DNA from: Comamonadaceae bacterium G21597-S1
Lineage (GTDB): Bacteria > Pseudomonadota > Gammaproteobacteria > Burkholderiales > Burkholderiaceae_C
Length of the DNA: 64,000 bases
Direction of reading: 5' to 3'
NCBI GenBank assembly: GCA_027214345.1
Contig: JAPWHR010000005.1
Span: 53,783 to 117,782 of the forward strand
The position numbers were made by a program, and so were the translations under genes. The notes under the pieces are model-generated. The model had not been told where the DNA came from and did not search any database. It saw only the letters and a program-made list of their open reading frames with translations. Numbering within the stretch: position 1 is the first letter of the stretch; every line of letters begins with the position of its first letter. Below are positions 56,593 through 64,000 of this stretch, in pieces.

Positions 56593-58724
56593 ACCCGGCC
56601 GAGCGCTCCGTGGCGCAGGCCGGCCCTGCGGGCGACGCTGCGCCGAGCCAGGCAGCGTTCAAGCGGGGGGTCGACCGGGTCTTCTGGTGGTATGTGGCGG
56701 GTTTTCTGAGCTTCGTGGTCTTCATGGCCGTGCTTGAGCAGCTCGGCCTGCCGCGGCGCTGGGTCGGTTCGATCTTCCTGCTGGCCACGATCGGTCTGTA
56801 TGCCACCATCGGCGTGCTCAGTCGCACCCATGACGCGGTCGAGTATTACGTTGCCGGTCGGCGCGTGCCGGCCATCTACAACGGCATGGCCACCGGCGCG
56901 GACTGGATGTCGGCCGCGTCCTTCATCGGCCTGGGTGGCACCTTGTACATCGCCGGCTACGGTGGCCTGGCCTTCATCATGGGCTGGACCGGCGGGTATT
57001 GCCTGGTCGCCTTGTTCCTGGCCCCGTATCTGCGCAAGTTCGGCCAGTTCACGGTGCCCGACTTCCTCGGCGACCGGTATGGCGGCAACCTGCCGCGTTT
57101 TCTGGGCATCGCGGCCGCCATCCTGTGTTCGTTCACCTACGTCGTGGCGCAGATCTCCGGCGTGGGGCTCATCACCTCGCACCTGACCGGCGTGCAGTTC
57201 GAGCTGGGCATCTTCCTGGGGCTCGGCGGCATCCTGGTGTGTTCGTTTCTCGGCGGCATGCGTGCCGTCACCTGGACCCAGGTCGCGCAGTACGTCATCC
57301 TGATCGTGGCCTATCTGGTCCCCGTCATCTGGCTATCGGTGAAGCAGACCGGCATTCCGGTGCCGCAGCTGGTCTATGGCTACCAGCTGGAGAAGGTGAC
57401 GGCCGTGGAGCAGCAGTTGCAGGACGATCCCGGCGAACGCGCAGTACGCGCCGTGTTCCAGCAGCGCTCGCGCGAACTGGCCGGCAAGCTCGAGGATCCG
57501 GCAACGGCGCTGGCGGCGGAAAGGGTGGCGGCCAAGGTGCGCCTGGATCGTCTCAAACTCGTTGGCGGCTCCGGCTCCGCGGCCGACGTTGCGGCGGCCG
57601 AGAAGGCGATGTCGGCTTTGCCCACCGATGCCGAGGCGGCGCGCGAGGCATGGGCGGCAGCCAAGGCGCGGGCGGACATGAAATCGCTGCCGCTCAACGG
57701 CATGGTTCCGCATGCACAGACCTTCACCGGCGACCCGGCCGGCAATGTCGGCGCGCAGGAGGCCTACAACATCGCCCGTCGCAATTTTCTGGCCCTGATC
57801 TTCTGCCTGATGGTGGGCACGGCCGCGTTGCCGCACATCCTGATGCGCTATTACACGGTGCCCAGCGTCAAGGAGGCGCGGGCTTCGGTGAGCTGGTCGC
57901 TGCTGTTCATCTTCCTGCTGTACTTCACGGCGCCAGCGTTGGCCGTGCTGGTCAAGTTCGAGATCTTCACCCTGGTCGTCGGCACGCCGTTCGACCAGTT
58001 GCCGCAGTGGATCATGTCCTGGAACAAGGTCGATCCTTCGTTGTTGTCGGTGAGCGACATCAACCAGGACGGCATCCTGCAGCTCAACGAGATGAGCATC
58101 AGCGGCGACATCATGGTGCTGGCCATGCCGGAGATCGGCGGCATGCCTTATGTCGTGTCCGCGCTGGTGGCGGCCGGCGGCCTGGCGGCTGCGCTGTCGA
58201 CCGCCGATGGTCTGCTGCTGACCGTGGCCAATGCGCTGAGCCACGACCTCTACTACAAGATGATCGATCCCAATGCGTCGACGGCCCGCCGCGTGGCGTT
58301 GTCCAAGATGCTGTTGCTGGTCGTGGCCCTCGCGGCCTCCTATGTCGCGTCCCAGCGGCCGGCGGACATCCTGTTCCTGGTGTCGGCCGCGTTCTCGTTC
58401 GCCGCGGCCGCCTTCTTTCCGGCGCTGACGCTGGGCATTTTCTGGGGGCGGGCCACCGGCGTGGCGGCGTCGCTGGGCATGGTCGCGGGGCTGGGAACGA
58501 CGGCCTACTACATGGTCATGACCCAGCCCTGGCTGCGTGCCACCTTCGGCATCACCGCGCCGGTGCAACTGTGGTGGGACATCCAGCCGATCTCGGCCGG
58601 GCTGTTCGGCGTGCCAGTGGGTTTTGCGGTCATCGTGCTGGTCAGCCTGCTCACGCCACGGCCGGGGCCGCCCATCGAACGGCTGGTGCAGTACATCCGT
58701 TATCCCAACCTCAAGGGCGACTGA
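56589..58724 (+). CDS. Sodium:solute symporter, VC_2705 subfamily (acetate-permease-like)
   Basis: 711 residues, SSS family with about 13 membrane helices. [20 protein letters not shown] and [20 protein letters not shown] near residues 85-125 are the conserved start of the core. Members take up short-chain carboxylates such as acetate. An extra polar, Ala/Glu-rich segment at about residues 268-371 separates two helices and makes the protein longer than the usual 550-600. A perfect EF-hand-like loop [12 protein letters not shown] occupies 490-501. [20 protein letters not shown] near 538 marks the sodium-site helix. It is translationally coupled to DUF4212. Confidence 0.88.
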   Translation: MNPAERSVAQAGPAGDAAPSQAAFKRGVDRVFWWYVAGFLSFVVFMAVLEQLGLPRRWVGSIFLLATIGLYATIGVLSRTHDAVEYYVAGRRVPAIYNGMATGADWMSAASFIGLGGTLYIAGYGGLAFIMGWTGGYCLVALFLAPYLRKFGQFTVPDFLGDRYGGNLPRFLGIAAAILCSFTYVVAQISGVGLITSHLTGVQFELGIFLGLGGILVCSFLGGMRAVTWTQVAQYVILIVAYLVPVIWLSVKQTGIPVPQLVYGYQLEKVTAVEQQLQDDPGERAVRAVFQQRSRELAGKLEDPATALAAERVAAKVRLDRLKLVGGSGSAADVAAAEKAMSALPTDAEAAREAWAAAKARADMKSLPLNGMVPHAQTFTGDPAGNVGAQEAYNIARRNFLALIFCLMVGTAALPHILMRYYTVPSVKEARASVSWSLLFIFLLYFTAPALAVLVKFEIFTLVVGTPFDQLPQWIMSWNKVDPSLLSVSDINQDGILQLNEMSISGDIMVLAMPEIGGMPYVVSALVAAGGLAAALSTADGLLLTVANALSHDLYYKMIDPNASTARRVALSKMLLLVVALAASYVASQRPADILFLVSAAFSFAAAAFFPALTLGIFWGRATGVAASLGMVAGLGTTAYYMVMTQPWLRATFGITAPVQLWWDIQPISAGLFGVPVGFAVIVLVSLLTPRPGPPIERLVQYIRYPNLKGD

Positions 58725-58730
58725 TCCGGT

Positions 58731-58764
58731 GCCCGGGGCGGCTGGCTGGACCAGCCGGGCTTTT
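58731..58764 (+). terminator. Rho-independent terminator after symporter
   Basis: GGCTGG (58740-58745) pairs with CCAGCC (58751-58756), and the outer GCCC (58731-58734) can pair with GGGC (58757-58760), followed by TTTT. It directly follows the symporter stop and precedes the rpsF promoter. Confidence 0.6.
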
Positions 58765-58770
58765 CTCGTC

Positions 58771-58843
58771 TATACTCGTGGGCTTTCCCTTACCACACCC
58801 TGTCTGGACGCCGGGGGTGGTTTTACCGGCCCGGTTGCGGGCC
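58771..58843 (+). promoter_or_regulatory. rpsF promoter -10 and leader hairpin
   Basis: TATACT at 58771-58776 is a strong -10 candidate. The transcribed leader contains GGCCCG-GTTG-CGGGCC (58828-58843), a perfect 6-bp hairpin with a tetraloop, just before AGGAG and the rpsF ATG. Many bacteria regulate rpsF through an S6:S18-binding leader; whether this hairpin is that motif is inference. Confidence 0.4.
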
Positions 58844-58860
58844 ATCCACAAGGAGTATCG

Positions 58861-59235
58861 ATGCGTCATTACGAGATCATCCTCATGATCCATCCGGATC
58901 AGAGCGAGCAGGTTCCGGCCATGCTGGAGCGCTACAAGACCATGATCACTGCCGGCGGCGGCAGGATCCATCGGGTGGAAGACTGGGGTCGTCGCCAGTT
59001 GGTCTACATGATCAACAAGCTGGCCAAGGCCCATTACCTGTGCGTCAACATCGAGGCCGACCAAGCCGTGATGTCGGAACTCGAGCACGCATTCAAGTTC
59101 AATGACGCGGTCTTGCGCCATCTGACCGTGTTGCGCAAGAAGGCCGATACCGCCCCGTCGGCGATGATGAAGACGGTGGAACGTGAAGACGCGCGCAAGG
59201 CCCAGCAGGCCGAGATGCACGCCAACGACCGCTGA
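58861..59235 (+). CDS. rpsF: 30S ribosomal protein S6
   Basis: 124 residues starting [20 protein letters not shown], the S6 N-terminus, with [20 protein letters not shown] in the middle. S6 binds S18 in the platform of the 30S subunit. The polar C-terminal tail rich in Ala, Glu and Arg is usual. First gene of rpsF-priB-rpsR-rplI, with AGGAG seven bases before the ATG. Confidence 0.97.
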   Translation: MRHYEIILMIHPDQSEQVPAMLERYKTMITAGGGRIHRVEDWGRRQLVYMINKLAKAHYLCVNIEADQAVMSELEHAFKFNDAVLRHLTVLRKKADTAPSAMMKTVEREDARKAQQAEMHANDR

Positions 59236-59247
59236 TACCCGCGTGGG

Positions 59248-59589
59248 GTGAACGAGGTCGCCAACAGCCTGACCCTGTCTGCCAGTATTGCCGAGCGTGA
59301 CGCGATGCGTTACACGCCGGCGGGAATACCGGCCCTGAACCTGAAGCTCGAGCATGCCTCCAGCGTCCAGGAAGCAGGGCAGACCCGGCAGGTCAAGGCA
59401 GAGATGAAGGCCGTGGCGTTTGGCGCAAATGCCGAGCGGCTGGCCCATCAGGCGATCGGCAGCAGCTGGCGATTCACCGGCTTCGTGGCATCACCCCGCA
59501 ACGGAAAACACGTCGTTTTTCACATACAGGAATTTCTGCAAGAACCATCCATGTTTTCACGCCAGGACGATCCGGCCCAGCACGCCTGA
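59248..59589 (+). CDS. priB: Primosomal replication protein PriB
   Basis: 113 residues, single OB-fold. It starts at GTG 59248, giving [40 protein letters not shown] and the final strand [11 protein letters not shown] are typical of PriB. It takes part in PriA-dependent replication restart and binds single-stranded DNA. Its place between rpsF and rpsR is the conserved proteobacterial arrangement. The C-terminal 15 residues ([13 protein letters not shown]) are an extra tail. Confidence 0.9.
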   Translation: MNEVANSLTLSASIAERDAMRYTPAGIPALNLKLEHASSVQEAGQTRQVKAEMKAVAFGANAERLAHQAIGSSWRFTGFVASPRNGKHVVFHIQEFLQEPSMFSRQDDPAQHA

Positions 59590-59624
59590 GCCCGTATCCC
59601 TCCTGCCACCCGAAGGACATCACC

Positions 59625-59906
59625 ATGCCAGCACCGAAACGTTTCAACAAAGACAAGCGCCCCAAGCGCCCGGCCCAGAACCTGCTGTTCAAGCGCAAGC
59701 GCTTTTGCCGCTTCACCGTGACCGGCGTCGAAGAGATCGACTACAAGGACATCGACACCTTGCGCGATTTCATTGCCGAGAACGGCAAGATCATTCCCGC
59801 GCGCCTGACCGGCACCCGTGCCATCTTCCAGCGTCAACTCAACACCGCGATCAAGCGCGCACGCTTTCTGGCCATGTTGCCGTACAGCGACCAGCATCGC
59901 ATCTAA
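59625..59906 (+). CDS. rpsR: 30S ribosomal protein S18
   Basis: 93 residues, basic, with [20 protein letters not shown] and the diagnostic [20 protein letters not shown], then [14 protein letters not shown]. This is full-length S18. It lies 35 bp after priB and 12 bp before rplI. Confidence 0.97.
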   Translation: MPAPKRFNKDKRPKRPAQNLLFKRKRFCRFTVTGVEEIDYKDIDTLRDFIAENGKIIPARLTGTRAIFQRQLNTAIKRARFLAMLPYSDQHRI

Positions 59907-59918
59907 GGGGCAACCAAC

Positions 59919-60371
59919 ATGCAAATCATTCTGCTCGACAAGGTCGTGAACCTTGGCAACCTGGGTGAAATCGTCAAGGTCAAGGACGGTTATGCCCGCA
60001 ACTTCCTGATCCCGACCGGCCGCGCCCGTCGCGCCACGGCTGCGGCCAAGGAAGAGTTCGAAGCCAAGCGCGCCGAACTGGAAAAGATCGCCGCTGCCAA
60101 GCTGGCCGAGGCACAGGCCGTCGGAGAAAAACTCTCTGGCATCACCTGCAAGCTGACGCAAAAGGCCGGTGTCGATGGACGCCTGTTCGGCTCCGTCACC
60201 AATGCCGACGTTGCCGAAGAGCTGAACAAGCTCGGTTACAAGGTCGTCAAGTCCCAGGTGCGCATGCCCTCCGGCCCGATCAAGACCACCGGTGACAGCA
60301 CCGTCAGCGTGGCCTTGCATACTGACGTGACGGTCGAGATCGCGGTCGCGGTCTACGGCGAGACGGCCTGA
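59919..60371 (+). CDS. rplI: 50S ribosomal protein L9
   Basis: 150 residues. The N-terminal domain begins [20 protein letters not shown] and includes [16 protein letters not shown], the L9 signature; the long connecting helix and C-terminal domain ([16 protein letters not shown]) follow. Full length. The operon ends in the terminator at 60434-60466. Confidence 0.97.
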   Translation: MQIILLDKVVNLGNLGEIVKVKDGYARNFLIPTGRARRATAAAKEEFEAKRAELEKIAAAKLAEAQAVGEKLSGITCKLTQKAGVDGRLFGSVTNADVAEELNKLGYKVVKSQVRMPSGPIKTTGDSTVSVALHTDVTVEIAVAVYGETA

Positions 60372-60433
60372 TCGACGGCAACGTCCGTCCAGGTCTGCGG
60401 TCGGCTGTCGCAGCCGGCCGCGCCCCTGAAAAC

Positions 60434-60466
60434 AAGCCACCGCGGCGCGAGTCGTGGTGGCTTTTT
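60434..60466 (+). terminator. Rho-independent terminator of the rpsF operon
   Basis: GCCACC (60436-60441) pairs with GGTGGC (60456-60461), extended by flanking A/T pairs, followed by five Ts. It separates rplI from dnaB. Confidence 0.8.
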
Positions 60467-60594
60467 CGTTTGTGTGCACCGCTTGGCCGGCGATGCACAC
60501 AGCTTGTGCACAGCTTTCTCCTGACTTGTCCCCAGCTTCACCTCTCGACGCTGCGCGCGTCCGGGCTTAGCATCTACACATCCTGAACCAGCCG

Positions 60595-61998
60595 ATGTCC
60601 GCCGTACTTTCTTCATTCGACAACGACAGCGACGACCGTGCCGTAGCGCAGTTGCGCATCCCGCCCCATTCGCTCGAAGGGGAGTCCAGCGTGCTGGGTG
60701 GCCTGTTGCTGGACAACGGTGCCTGGGACCGGGTCGCCGACCTGCTCACCGACGCCGACTTCTACCGCTACGAGCACCGGCTGGTCTATGCCTCCATCGG
60801 TACGCTGATCAATGCCACCAAGCCGGCGGACGTGATCACGGTCTACGAACACCTGCAGAGCCAGGGCAAGGCCGAGGAAATCGGGGGGCTGGCCTATCTG
60901 AACTCGCTGGCGCAATACGTGCCCAGTGCCGGCAACATCCGCCGGTATGCCGAGATCGTGCGCGAACGCTCCATCCTGCGCAAGCTGGTCAGTGCCAGCG
61001 ACGAGATCGCCACCAACGCGTTCAATCCCAAGGGCCGGCCGGTGTCGGACATCGTCGACGAGGCCGAGCGCAAGATCTTCCAGATCGGAGAGCAGGGTTC
61101 GCGCATGAAGCAGGGCTTCCAGGCCATGGATTCACTGGTCGTCGACCTGCTCGACCGGGTGCAGGAGATGGCCGACAACCCGAACGACGTGACAGGCGTC
61201 CCGACGGGTTTCTACGACCTGGACCGCATGACCGCGGGTCTGCAGGCCGGCGACCTGGTGGTGCTGGCGGCGCGTCCGTCCATGGGCAAGACCGCGTTCG
61301 CGATCAACATCGCGGAGCACGTGGCGCTCAACGAGGGCCTGCCGGTGGCCGTGTTCTCGATGGAGATGGGTGCTGCCCAGCTGGCGGTGCGTATCGTCGG
61401 CTCCATCGGCCGCATCGACCAGAGCCATCTGCGCACCGGCAAGCTCAGCGACGAGGAGTGGCCGCGCCTGACCGAGGCGATCGAGAAGCTGCGCAGCATC
61501 TCGCTGCACATCGACGAGACGGCCGGCCTCAAGACCAGCGAGTTACGCGCCAATGCCCGGCGCCTGTCGCGCCAGTGCGGGCAACTCGGCCTGATCGTGG
61601 TCGATTACCTGCAGTTGATGAGCGGCTCGACCGGCTCCGACGAGAACCGTGCCACCGAACTCGGCGAGATCTCGCGGGGCCTGAAGATGCTGGCCAAGGA
61701 GCTGAAATGTCCGGTGATCGCGTTGTCGCAGCTCAACCGCAGCGTCGAACAGCGTCCCGACAAGCGCCCGATGATGAGCGACCTGCGTGAATCGGGCGCC
61801 ATCGAGCAGGACGCCGACATCATCATGTTCATCTACCGCGACGAGTACTACACCAAGGAAGCCTGCAAGGAGCCGGGTGTTGCCGAGATCATCATCGCCA
61901 AGCAGCGTAACGGCCCCACAGGCGTCGTCAAGCTCGCCTTCCTGCGCGCCATCACGAAATTCGAAAGCCTCGCCAGCGGCGCCAACGGGGATTTCTGA
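60595..61998 (+). CDS. dnaB: Replicative DNA helicase DnaB
   Basis: 467 residues, normal length, no intein. The N-terminal helical domain begins near residue 20 (LRIPPHSLEGESSVLGGLLL). The RecA-like domain carries Walker A ARPSMGKTAFA near residue 225 and the Walker B region LIVVDYLQLMSG near 335. DnaB unwinds DNA at the replication fork as a hexamer. It has its own start region after the rplI terminator and is followed by two palindromic repeats. Confidence 0.97.
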   Translation: MSAVLSSFDNDSDDRAVAQLRIPPHSLEGESSVLGGLLLDNGAWDRVADLLTDADFYRYEHRLVYASIGTLINATKPADVITVYEHLQSQGKAEEIGGLAYLNSLAQYVPSAGNIRRYAEIVRERSILRKLVSASDEIATNAFNPKGRPVSDIVDEAERKIFQIGEQGSRMKQGFQAMDSLVVDLLDRVQEMADNPNDVTGVPTGFYDLDRMTAGLQAGDLVVLAARPSMGKTAFAINIAEHVALNEGLPVAVFSMEMGAAQLAVRIVGSIGRIDQSHLRTGKLSDEEWPRLTEAIEKLRSISLHIDETAGLKTSELRANARRLSRQCGQLGLIVVDYLQLMSGSTGSDENRATELGEISRGLKMLAKELKCPVIALSQLNRSVEQRPDKRPMMSDLRESGAIEQDADIIMFIYRDEYYTKEACKEPGVAEIIIAKQRNGPTGVVKLAFLRAITKFESLASGANGDF

Positions 61999-61999
61999 G

Positions 62000-62057
62000 A
62001 CCTTGTGTGCCAGACCAAGAAATGGCGCAGCCATTTTTGCTCTGGCACCAACATTTC
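62000..62057. repeat. 58-bp palindromic repeat, copy 1
   Basis: Identical to copy 2 at 62076-62133. Within it GTGCCAGA pairs with TCTGGCAC and AAATGGC with GCCATTT around a GCA loop, giving a two-part stem with internal bulges. It begins two bases after the dnaB stop. It could be a REP-like element or, in part, a transcription-termination structure between convergent genes. Confidence 0.85.
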
Positions 62058-62075
62058 GTGGCTGTCCGGCTGTTC

Positions 62076-62133
62076 ACCTTGTGTGCCAGACCAAGAAATG
62101 GCGCAGCCATTTTTGCTCTGGCACCAACATTTC
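62076..62133. repeat. 58-bp palindromic repeat, copy 2
   Basis: Perfect copy of 62000-62057, 18 bp after it and in the same orientation. It ends immediately before the stop of the PhoH-like gene, so the pair fills the whole gap between dnaB and that gene. Confidence 0.85.
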
Positions 62134-62134
62134 A

Positions 62135-63868
62135 TCACAACACTTCGCTGGCGAAGTCGGCCAGGCGGGAGCGTTCCCCCCGGGCCAGCGTGATATGGCC
62201 GCTGTGCGGCCAGCCCTTGAACTTGTCGACCGCGAAGGTCAGGCCGGAAGAACCTTCGGTCAGGTACGGTGTGTCGATCTGCGCCAGGTTGCCCATGCAG
62301 ATGATCTTGGTTCCCGGCCCGGCGCGGGTGATCAGGGTCTTCATCTGCTTGGGCGTGAGGTTCTGCGCCTCGTCGATGATGACGTATTTGTTCAGAAAGG
62401 TACGGCCCCGCATGAAGTTCATGCTCTTGACCTTGATCCGGCTGCGGATCAGCTCGCTGGTCGCCGCACGCCCCCATTCGCCCGCGCCGGTGTCGGTCTT
62501 GCCCAGCACCTCCAGGTTGTCGTCCAGTGCCCCCATCCACGGGCCCATCTTTTCTTCTTCGGTGCCGGGCAGGAAGCCGATGTCCTCGCCGACGCTGACC
62601 GTGGCCCGGGTCACGATGATCTCGGTATAACGACGGTCGTCGAGCACCTGTGTCAACCCCGAGGCCAGCGCCATCAGCGTTTTGCCGGTGCCGGCCGTTC
62701 CCGTCAGCGTGACGAAGTCCACCTCCGGATCCATCAGCAGGTTCATCGCGAAGTTCTGCTCCCGGTTGCGGGTGGTCACACCCCAGACCGCATTCTTGAG
62801 GTGGGTGTAGTCCTTCAGCGTCTTGAGTACCGCGGTCTTGCCGCGGATCTCGGTGACCCGGGCGTACAGGCTGGGTTCGCCCGGTGACTCGAAATAGACG
62901 AACTGGTTGATCATCAGGCTCGGTACCACCGGCCCGTTGATCCGATAGAAGGTGTGGACGCCTTGTTGCCAGCTTTCGACTGTCTGGCCGTGCGTGGCCC
63001 AGAAATCGGACGGCAAGGCCTGCGCGCCGGAATACAGCAGGTCGCCATCGGCCAGCGTCTTGTCGTTCTGATAGTCGTCGGTGGCCAGGCCAAGCGCTCG
63101 CGCCTTGACGCGCATGTTGATGTCCTTGGATACCAGCACGACATCGCGCGCCTTGCGTTCGTCGCCGGTCTTGCTTTGCTGGGCCGCCCGTTGCTGCCGT
63201 CCCAGCGCCTCGACCACCCCCAGGATCTGGTTGTCGGCCTTGCCCTGGGGCAGGCTGGTCGGGAGCGAAAAGTCCAGTGTCTGGGTCTGGAAGAACAGTT
63301 TGCCGCCAGCGTCGCTGTGGCCGGTGCTGTCCAGCGGCAAGCCGGCGCCGATGTCCGCGCCGTCGGCGCCTGCCAGTGCGTCGAGCCAACGGCTGGTCTG
63401 GCGCGCGTTGCGGGCGACTTCGGTCATGCCCTTCTTGTGTGCGTCGAGTTCCTCGAGCACGATCATCGGCAGGAAGATGTCGTGTTCCTCGAAACGGAAC
63501 AGGCACATCGGATCGTGCAGCAGCACGTTGGTGTCGAGCACGAACAGCTTGGGTTTGCCCATGGCCTTGCGGCGCCGCGTCCGCGGCGCGGTCTCGGGGG
63601 CGGCGCCGGCCGATGCTGCTTCAGCGACCGGGACGCTGTGCAAGGCGCGCGCCACCGGTTTGGCGGGGGGCCGGGCATGCTGACGGGCGGTTGTCGTCGG
63701 TTCGTCGGAAGGCGTCACGGCCATGCCGATGTCCGGGACGGTCTCGCGGATGCCCGGGGTGGTGCCGGCGGTCTTGCGTCTGGCTCTGGAAACGCTGTTG
63801 GCGGTGGCCTCAAATGCCTTGCTGGTCAGCAGAGCAGCACGTTTGGTGGGAGCGGGTGGCAGTGGCAT
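62135..63868 (-). CDS. PhoH family ATPase with N-terminal PIN domain
   Basis: 577 residues. A basic, Ala/Pro-rich N-terminal extension of about 105 residues precedes a PIN nuclease domain (KPKLFVLDTNVLLHDPMCLF, with the acidic LVSKDINMRVKA later). The PhoH helicase-like ATPase domain carries Walker A LTGTAGTGKTLMALASG near residue 378 and Walker B YVIIDEAQNLTP near 474. PIN-PhoH (PhoH2) proteins are RNA-acting helicase/RNase modules. The conserved part starts at MGKPKLFVLD, so a shorter start near codon 101 is possible. Convergent with dnaB. Confidence 0.88.
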   Translation of the reverse strand: MPLPPAPTKRAALLTSKAFEATANSVSRARRKTAGTTPGIRETVPDIGMAVTPSDEPTTTARQHARPPAKPVARALHSVPVAEAASAGAAPETAPRTRRRKAMGKPKLFVLDTNVLLHDPMCLFRFEEHDIFLPMIVLEELDAHKKGMTEVARNARQTSRWLDALAGADGADIGAGLPLDSTGHSDAGGKLFFQTQTLDFSLPTSLPQGKADNQILGVVEALGRQQRAAQQSKTGDERKARDVVLVSKDINMRVKARALGLATDDYQNDKTLADGDLLYSGAQALPSDFWATHGQTVESWQQGVHTFYRINGPVVPSLMINQFVYFESPGEPSLYARVTEIRGKTAVLKTLKDYTHLKNAVWGVTTRNREQNFAMNLLMDPEVDFVTLTGTAGTGKTLMALASGLTQVLDDRRYTEIIVTRATVSVGEDIGFLPGTEEEKMGPWMGALDDNLEVLGKTDTGAGEWGRAATSELIRSRIKVKSMNFMRGRTFLNKYVIIDEAQNLTPKQMKTLITRAGPGTKIICMGNLAQIDTPYLTEGSSGLTFAVDKFKGWPHSGHITLARGERSRLADFASEVL

Positions 63869-63940
63869 GGTCCTGGGTACTCACGGAAGGGAAGGTTGTC
63901 GGCGCCGGAGGATCGCTCCGCACGCAGCCCACAAACAAGA

Positions 63941-63965
63941 AAGCCGCCCTGGACCAAGGCGGCTT
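63941..63965 (-). terminator. Terminator-like hairpin, probably for a gene beyond the right edge
   Basis: AAGCCGCC (63941-63948) and GGCGGCTT (63958-63965) form a perfect 8-bp stem. On the minus strand it is followed by TTTCTTGTTTG, so it would stop transcription from a leftward gene lying outside the window, upstream of the PhoH-like gene. Confidence 0.6.
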
Positions 63966-64000
63966 CGTTGCGGAAACGGTTGCTGAACTCCGATGCATGG

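Noticed and set aside
60595-61998. Intein in dnaB
   Set aside because: The protein has normal length and continuous DnaB motifs.
62000-62133. CRISPR-like array
   Set aside because: Only two repeats, 58 bp long with an 18-bp spacer and no cas genes; palindromic repeats fit better.

Overview
The window is GC-rich (roughly two-thirds G+C by eye) and looks like a betaproteobacterial chromosome, most likely Burkholderiales. The main evidence is the ribosomal/replication block rpsF-priB-rpsR-rplI-dnaB, the surE-pcm-nlpD block followed by a PolB-like exonuclease and rlmD, the divergent ppsR/ppsA pair, and a tonB-exbB-exbD-hemP iron operon. The first 110 bases contain no A or T at all and are probably low-quality or contig-end sequence.

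Left part (about 110-7063): an acyl-CoA catabolic cluster reading rightwards. It holds an SDR dehydrogenase, a MaoC hydratase, an enoyl-CoA hydratase/isomerase, an IclR regulator and an NDP-forming acyl-CoA synthetase with a perfect operator-like inverted repeat in front of it. It is followed by a graveyard: the 3' end of a transposase gene abutting the C-terminal half of a YafQ-type toxin, a 12-bp tandem duplication, and a 27-nt copy of the 3' end of tRNA-His followed by a strong terminator. I read the tRNA piece as the right attachment site of an integrated element, which would make the catabolic cluster island cargo.

Centre (7454-34053): a short BTAD/SARP-like regulator, apparently the C-terminal third of a normally much larger regulator family. 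It sits directly upstream of a single 25.3-kb gene for an 8437-residue LEPR-XLL protein. From N to C terminus this protein has the LEPR-XLL tag, a long glycine/alanine-rich repetitive stalk, Calx-beta-like segments, a long RTX calcium-binding region, two LamG-like domains and a metzincin-type metalloprotease motif. Two 7-bp direct repeats with 11-bp periodicity lie between regulator and giant gene, as expected for a SARP-type operator. This pair is the most unusual system in the window.

Right part: housekeeping and iron genes. In order: a thioesterase, a FAD oxidoreductase, a quinone oxidoreductase, surE-pcm-nlpD (with no rpoS behind nlpD), an exonuclease, rlmD, a lipoprotein and a YccA-type membrane protein. 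Next comes the Fur-box-associated tonB-exbB-exbD-hemP operon with a GlcG-like gene convergent to it, and a second iron operon of a TonB-dependent siderophore receptor, a PiuC-type hydroxylase and an FMN alpha-hydroxy-acid oxidase. Then follow ppsR/ppsA, a four-gene group ending in a DUF4212/sodium-solute symporter pair, the rpsF-dnaB block, two perfect 58-bp palindromic repeats, and a PIN-PhoH ATPase at the right edge.
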